From positions 248,001-312,000 of the forward strand of contig NZ_JAGHKO010000017.1 of NCBI RefSeq assembly GCF_017742245.1: a stretch of DNA of 64,000 nucleotides, read 5' to 3'. The DNA is from Niastella soli (GTDB taxonomy: Bacteria > Bacteroidota > Bacteroidia > Chitinophagales > Chitinophagaceae). Position 1 is the stretch's first letter. Each line of letters starts with the position of its first letter. The notes below the pieces were generated by a model. That model searched no databases, had not been told where the DNA came from, and saw only the letters and a list, made by a program, of their open reading frames with translations. This document shows positions 61,545 through 64,000 of the stretch, one piece after another. The translations under genes were made by a program, and so were the position numbers.

Positions 61545-62015
61545 ATGGAGAAAAACGGTTTCCCGCTTGATGAATTGGATTTTTCTATTTTGTCGTTTTT
61601 GCAAAAAGACGGCCGGATGTCGTTCACCGTTATAGCAGAAAAACTGAATGTGTCTATTGGCACGGTCCGTACCAGGGTAAATAAATTAATTGAAGAAGGC
61701 ACCATTAATATCATTGGCCGGGTAAATCCTGACAAGGTAGGCTTCCGGGCTTATGCACACATTGCTGTTTTTGTACGACCGGCCACGTTTAAAGAAAAGG
61801 TGGCCCAGAAAATCTCAAAACTGCCAGAAGTAAGTTTTCTTGCCATGACCTCAGGTGATTATGATCTGGAGGTAGATGTAATGTGCCGCGACAATGACCA
61901 CCTGGTGCAGTTTATCAATGAGATCTCAAAATTTGAAGGCGTTTATCAAACCAAGACCACCCTTTACTTTAAAGTGTATAAGTACGCTCAGCCTGATCTG
62001 AACTTATTAAAATAA
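61545..62015 (+). CDS. Lrp/AsnC-family regulator
   Basis: A 156-aa protein from ATG 61545 (MEKNGFPLDELDFSILSFLQKDGRMSF). The N-terminal helix-turn-helix (about 8-60: VIAEKLNVSIGTVRTRVNKLIEEGTI) is followed by the RAM ligand-binding domain (about 70-150; LAMTSGDYDLEVDVMCRDNDHLVQF). It is divergent from mmsA, so it probably controls the pyrimidine operon in response to an amino acid such as beta-alanine. That ligand is inference. Confidence 0.92.
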   Translation: MEKNGFPLDELDFSILSFLQKDGRMSFTVIAEKLNVSIGTVRTRVNKLIEEGTINIIGRVNPDKVGFRAYAHIAVFVRPATFKEKVAQKISKLPEVSFLAMTSGDYDLEVDVMCRDNDHLVQFINEISKFEGVYQTKTTLYFKVYKYAQPDLNLLK

Positions 62016-62027
62016 GCAATTTCCCAT

Positions 62028-62573
62028 ATGCGTTTGCTCATCATCGGTGCTTCGGGCAGTGGTGTAACCACACTCGGTAATGCCCTGGCACAGGAATTAA
62101 CAATCCCTTATTTTGATGCTGATCTTTATTATTGGGAAGAAACCGATCCGCCATTTCAGATTCGGCGTGAACCCGCCCTACGCGATCAAAAACTGGCTGC
62201 CGATATACAAAAAGAAATCCAATGGATGGTAGGCGGCTCTCTGGATAGCTGGGGGCATTTTTTGAAAGAACAATACTCCCTCGTAATATACTTATGGATA
62301 CCTCGGGAAATTCGCGCCATACGTTTGGTAGAACGCGAAAAAGAACGTTACGGTGAAGTGATCTCGCAAAGCAGCCAGGAATTTATTGACTGGGCGCTCG
62401 CCTATGACGACAGTAACCAGCCCGGCCGCAATAAAAAGCGGCATGAACAATGGTTGCAAACATTAACCTGCCCGGTCTTGCGAATTGAAGGAGCCATAGA
62501 AGTAGAGGAGAAAATAATACTGGTTAAGCAGCAAATGAGCACACAATCGCGAAACATGAAACATGAAACATGA
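62028..62573 (+). CDS. Small P-loop kinase-like protein
   Basis: 181 aa, starting MRLLIIGASGSGVTTLGNALA, with Walker A GASGSGVTT at 7-15, followed by IPYFDADLYYW. The LVIYLWIPREIRAIRLVEREKERYG lid-like segment resembles adenylate-kinase/shikimate-kinase relatives (AAA_17/18 type). The substrate is unknown. It starts 12 bp after the AsnC-type gene and is probably cotranscribed with it. Confidence 0.82.
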   Translation: MRLLIIGASGSGVTTLGNALAQELTIPYFDADLYYWEETDPPFQIRREPALRDQKLAADIQKEIQWMVGGSLDSWGHFLKEQYSLVIYLWIPREIRAIRLVEREKERYGEVISQSSQEFIDWALAYDDSNQPGRNKKRHEQWLQTLTCPVLRIEGAIEVEEKIILVKQQMSTQSRNMKHET

Positions 62574-62585
62574 AACGTGAAACGT
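62551..62585 (+). repeat. GAAACAT/GAAACGT heptanucleotide repeat, 5 copies
   Basis: GAAACAT x3 then GAAACGT x2, end to end. It overlaps the last codons and stop of the P-loop gene, so copy-number changes would alter that protein's C-terminus. Confidence 0.9.
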
Positions 62586-62726
62586 GAAAGGGTTTGCGAC
62601 TTTTGAGATAATAATTACCTTGCCGATTGCCTCGCCCGCCGAAGCTTTAGCGTAGGAGGGCCCTTTGCCCATTACCAACCACATTCTGCCCGGATTTTGG
62701 TAACTTTAAAGAAACCAGCCTAACCA

Positions 62727-64000
62727 TTGATCAAATTCATTCTCAATAACAAAGACATTGCAACCAGTCTGCCGCCCGGAATGGTACTGCTTGATTTTGT
62801 GCGGTATCACCAACATTTGACCGGAACCAAGGTTGGCTGCAATGAAGGAGACTGCGGGGCCTGTACCATGTTGGTAGGCGAATTGAATAACAATGAATTA
62901 CGATACCGGTCACTTACCAGCTGTCTGACTCCCTTAGGCAATGTACATGGCAAACACGTGGTGACCATTGAGGGGCTGAATATGGAAGGGCTAAACCCCA
63001 TTCAACAGGCCATGCAGGATGAATCAGCTACCCAATGCGGATTTTGCACCCCCGGTTTTGTGGTATCCCTGGCTGGCTTTTGTTTAAGCGGCAAAAGTGC
63101 CACCCAGCAAAATGCCATTGCTGCGGTGGATGGAAATATCTGTCGTTGTACTGGTTATAAATCTATTGAACGGGCAGCAGCCAAAATAGCTCACCTGATG
63201 CAGGCCAGACAAGACACAGATCCTATCTCATTTCTTTCAGCTAATCGCTTTTTACCAGGCTGGTTTGCTGAAATAAAACAACGGTTATATTTATTGGGAA
63301 CCGAATTGAACGGACAGTCCCATGCAACTACTGCTACAGAATGGCTGGGTGGCGGCACTGATGTGTATGTGCAAAAGCACGATTCTCTAAAGGACGCAGC
63401 GATCCGCTTTTTGTTCGATGATACAAGACTGAAAGGAATTAGCCGGCAAGGCAACCGATGCATTATTGGAGCAGCAGCAACGGTGACCGACTTGTATGAA
63501 TCGCCTCTTCTGCAGCAACACTTTCCCCGGTTGAACGAGCATATAAAGCTGATCTCCTCTACGCCTATCCGTAACATCGCAACAGTTGGCGGCAATTTGA
63601 TCAACGCCTCCCCTATCGGCGACCTTACCATTTTCTTATTGGCACTGGATGCTGTCTTAGTATTCAGCAATGGCGACCAACAGCGGGAAATCCCCCTGCG
63701 AAAATTGTATAAAGGATATAAAAACTTAGACCGGCAGGCTGATGAGCAATTGGAAACCATTTCCTTTGCACTACCTGCCAGTGATACCCGCTTTAATTTT
63801 GAAAAAGTAAGTAAGCGTACCAATCTGGATATTGCCAGTGTGAACTCCGCCTGTTGTTACACCCTGGAGGGTAACCAGATACAGGACATTCGAATTTCAG
63901 CAGGTGGTGTTGCGCCAATTCCCAAACTGCTTGAACAAACAAATGCATTTTTAAAAGGACAGCCCATTACTGAAATAAGCATTAATAAGGCCATAGCCAT
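62727..64000 (+). CDS. xdhA: Xanthine dehydrogenase small subunit (XdhA type), N-terminal part
   Basis: 424 codons to the window edge; the C-terminus is missing. It starts at TTG 62727, since an in-frame TAA lies at 62721-62723 and homology begins at once (IKFILNNKDI). [2Fe-2S] cluster 1 is at CNEGDCGAC (Cys38, 43, 46), and cluster 2 is at TQCGFCTPG with GNICRCTGY. The FAD domain of the CO-dehydrogenase flavoprotein type follows (WLGGGTDVYVQ, RNIATVGGNLINASPIGD). It oxidises hypoxanthine and xanthine to urate together with a molybdopterin subunit expected beyond the window. Confidence 0.93.
   Translation, partial: MIKFILNNKDIATSLPPGMVLLDFVRYHQHLTGTKVGCNEGDCGACTMLVGELNNNELRYRSLTSCLTPLGNVHGKHVVTIEGLNMEGLNPIQQAMQDESATQCGFCTPGFVVSLAGFCLSGKSATQQNAIAAVDGNICRCTGYKSIERAAAKIAHLMQARQDTDPISFLSANRFLPGWFAEIKQRLYLLGTELNGQSHATTATEWLGGGTDVYVQKHDSLKDAAIRFLFDDTRLKGISRQGNRCIIGAAATVTDLYESPLLQQHFPRLNEHIKLISSTPIRNIATVGGNLINASPIGDLTIFLLALDAVLVFSNGDQQREIPLRKLYKGYKNLDRQADEQLETISFALPASDTRFNFEKVSKRTNLDIASVNSACCYTLEGNQIQDIRISAGGVAPIPKLLEQTNAFLKGQPITEISINKAIA

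Noticed and set aside
62625-62665. Coding sequence through CCGCCGAAGCTTTAGCGTAG
   Set aside because: It looks like a dispersed REP-type palindrome; the 73-aa ORF across it is an artefact of that repeat and the GAAACAT heptads.
63191-63823. 210-aa minus-strand ORF near the right edge
   Set aside because: It is antisense to the clearly recognisable xanthine dehydrogenase FAD domain; composition is Ser/Arg/Cys-rich, as in shadow frames.

Overview
The window is a chromosomal segment of a Bacteroidota bacterium, most likely family Chitinophagaceae (Niastella/Chitinophaga-like). The reasons are several secreted proteins with C-terminal type IX secretion (Por) sorting domains, PorT-type outer-membrane barrel and RteC-like families, MacB/FtsX permeases, weak Shine-Dalgarno signals, and occasional TAnnTTTG-type -7 boxes. 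The exact genus cannot be fixed from this sequence alone.

Layout. 1-12.7 kb: a cut-off sulfatase, a lipoprotein, endonuclease III, a repeat-rich spacer (2.42-3.08 kb), a PI-PLC-like / PHP-phosphoesterase pair, a parallel beta-helix T9SS protein, a TerB-like / RteC-like pair, an acyltransferase, tRNA-Leu(TAA), tRNA-Gly(GCC) and a glycosyltransferase. 12.7-14.1 kb: a histidine kinase and tRNA-Leu(GAG). 14.1-27.1 kb: an accessory-looking block. It starts at the 3' end of tRNA-Leu(GAG) and ends where 13 bases of that tRNA end recur. It holds a ToxR-like membrane regulator, an arsenic operon (arsR, arsM, arsN2, acr3, metallophosphoesterase, sigZ-like sigma factor), two genes that share a candidate promoter of that sigma factor (a Cys-rich secreted peptide and a PAP2 phosphatase), and a group of stand-alone response regulators with small paralogous helical proteins.

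27.1-51.9 kb: a mosaic of single genes. These include GH16 and GH12 glucanases, a MauG-type peroxidase split by an apparent frameshift, AraC, Crp and MocR regulators, a TauE/SafE transporter, two beta/gamma-crystallin T9SS proteins, and an orphan protein ending in a contractile-injection-system tape-measure domain. 51.9-64 kb: a seven-gene minus-strand operon for the reductive degradation of uracil and thymine down to acetyl-/propionyl-CoA. An AsnC-type regulator, a small P-loop kinase-like gene and the start of a xanthine dehydrogenase gene run divergently, making this a nucleobase-catabolism locus.

The items most worth a second look are the arsenic/SigZ unit with its paired promoter motif and two ArsR palindromes, the possible tRNA-bounded island, the orphan CIS tape-measure fusion, the ~85-bp higher-order repeat at 2.57-2.80 kb, and a family of 7-bp tandem repeats found in several spacers.
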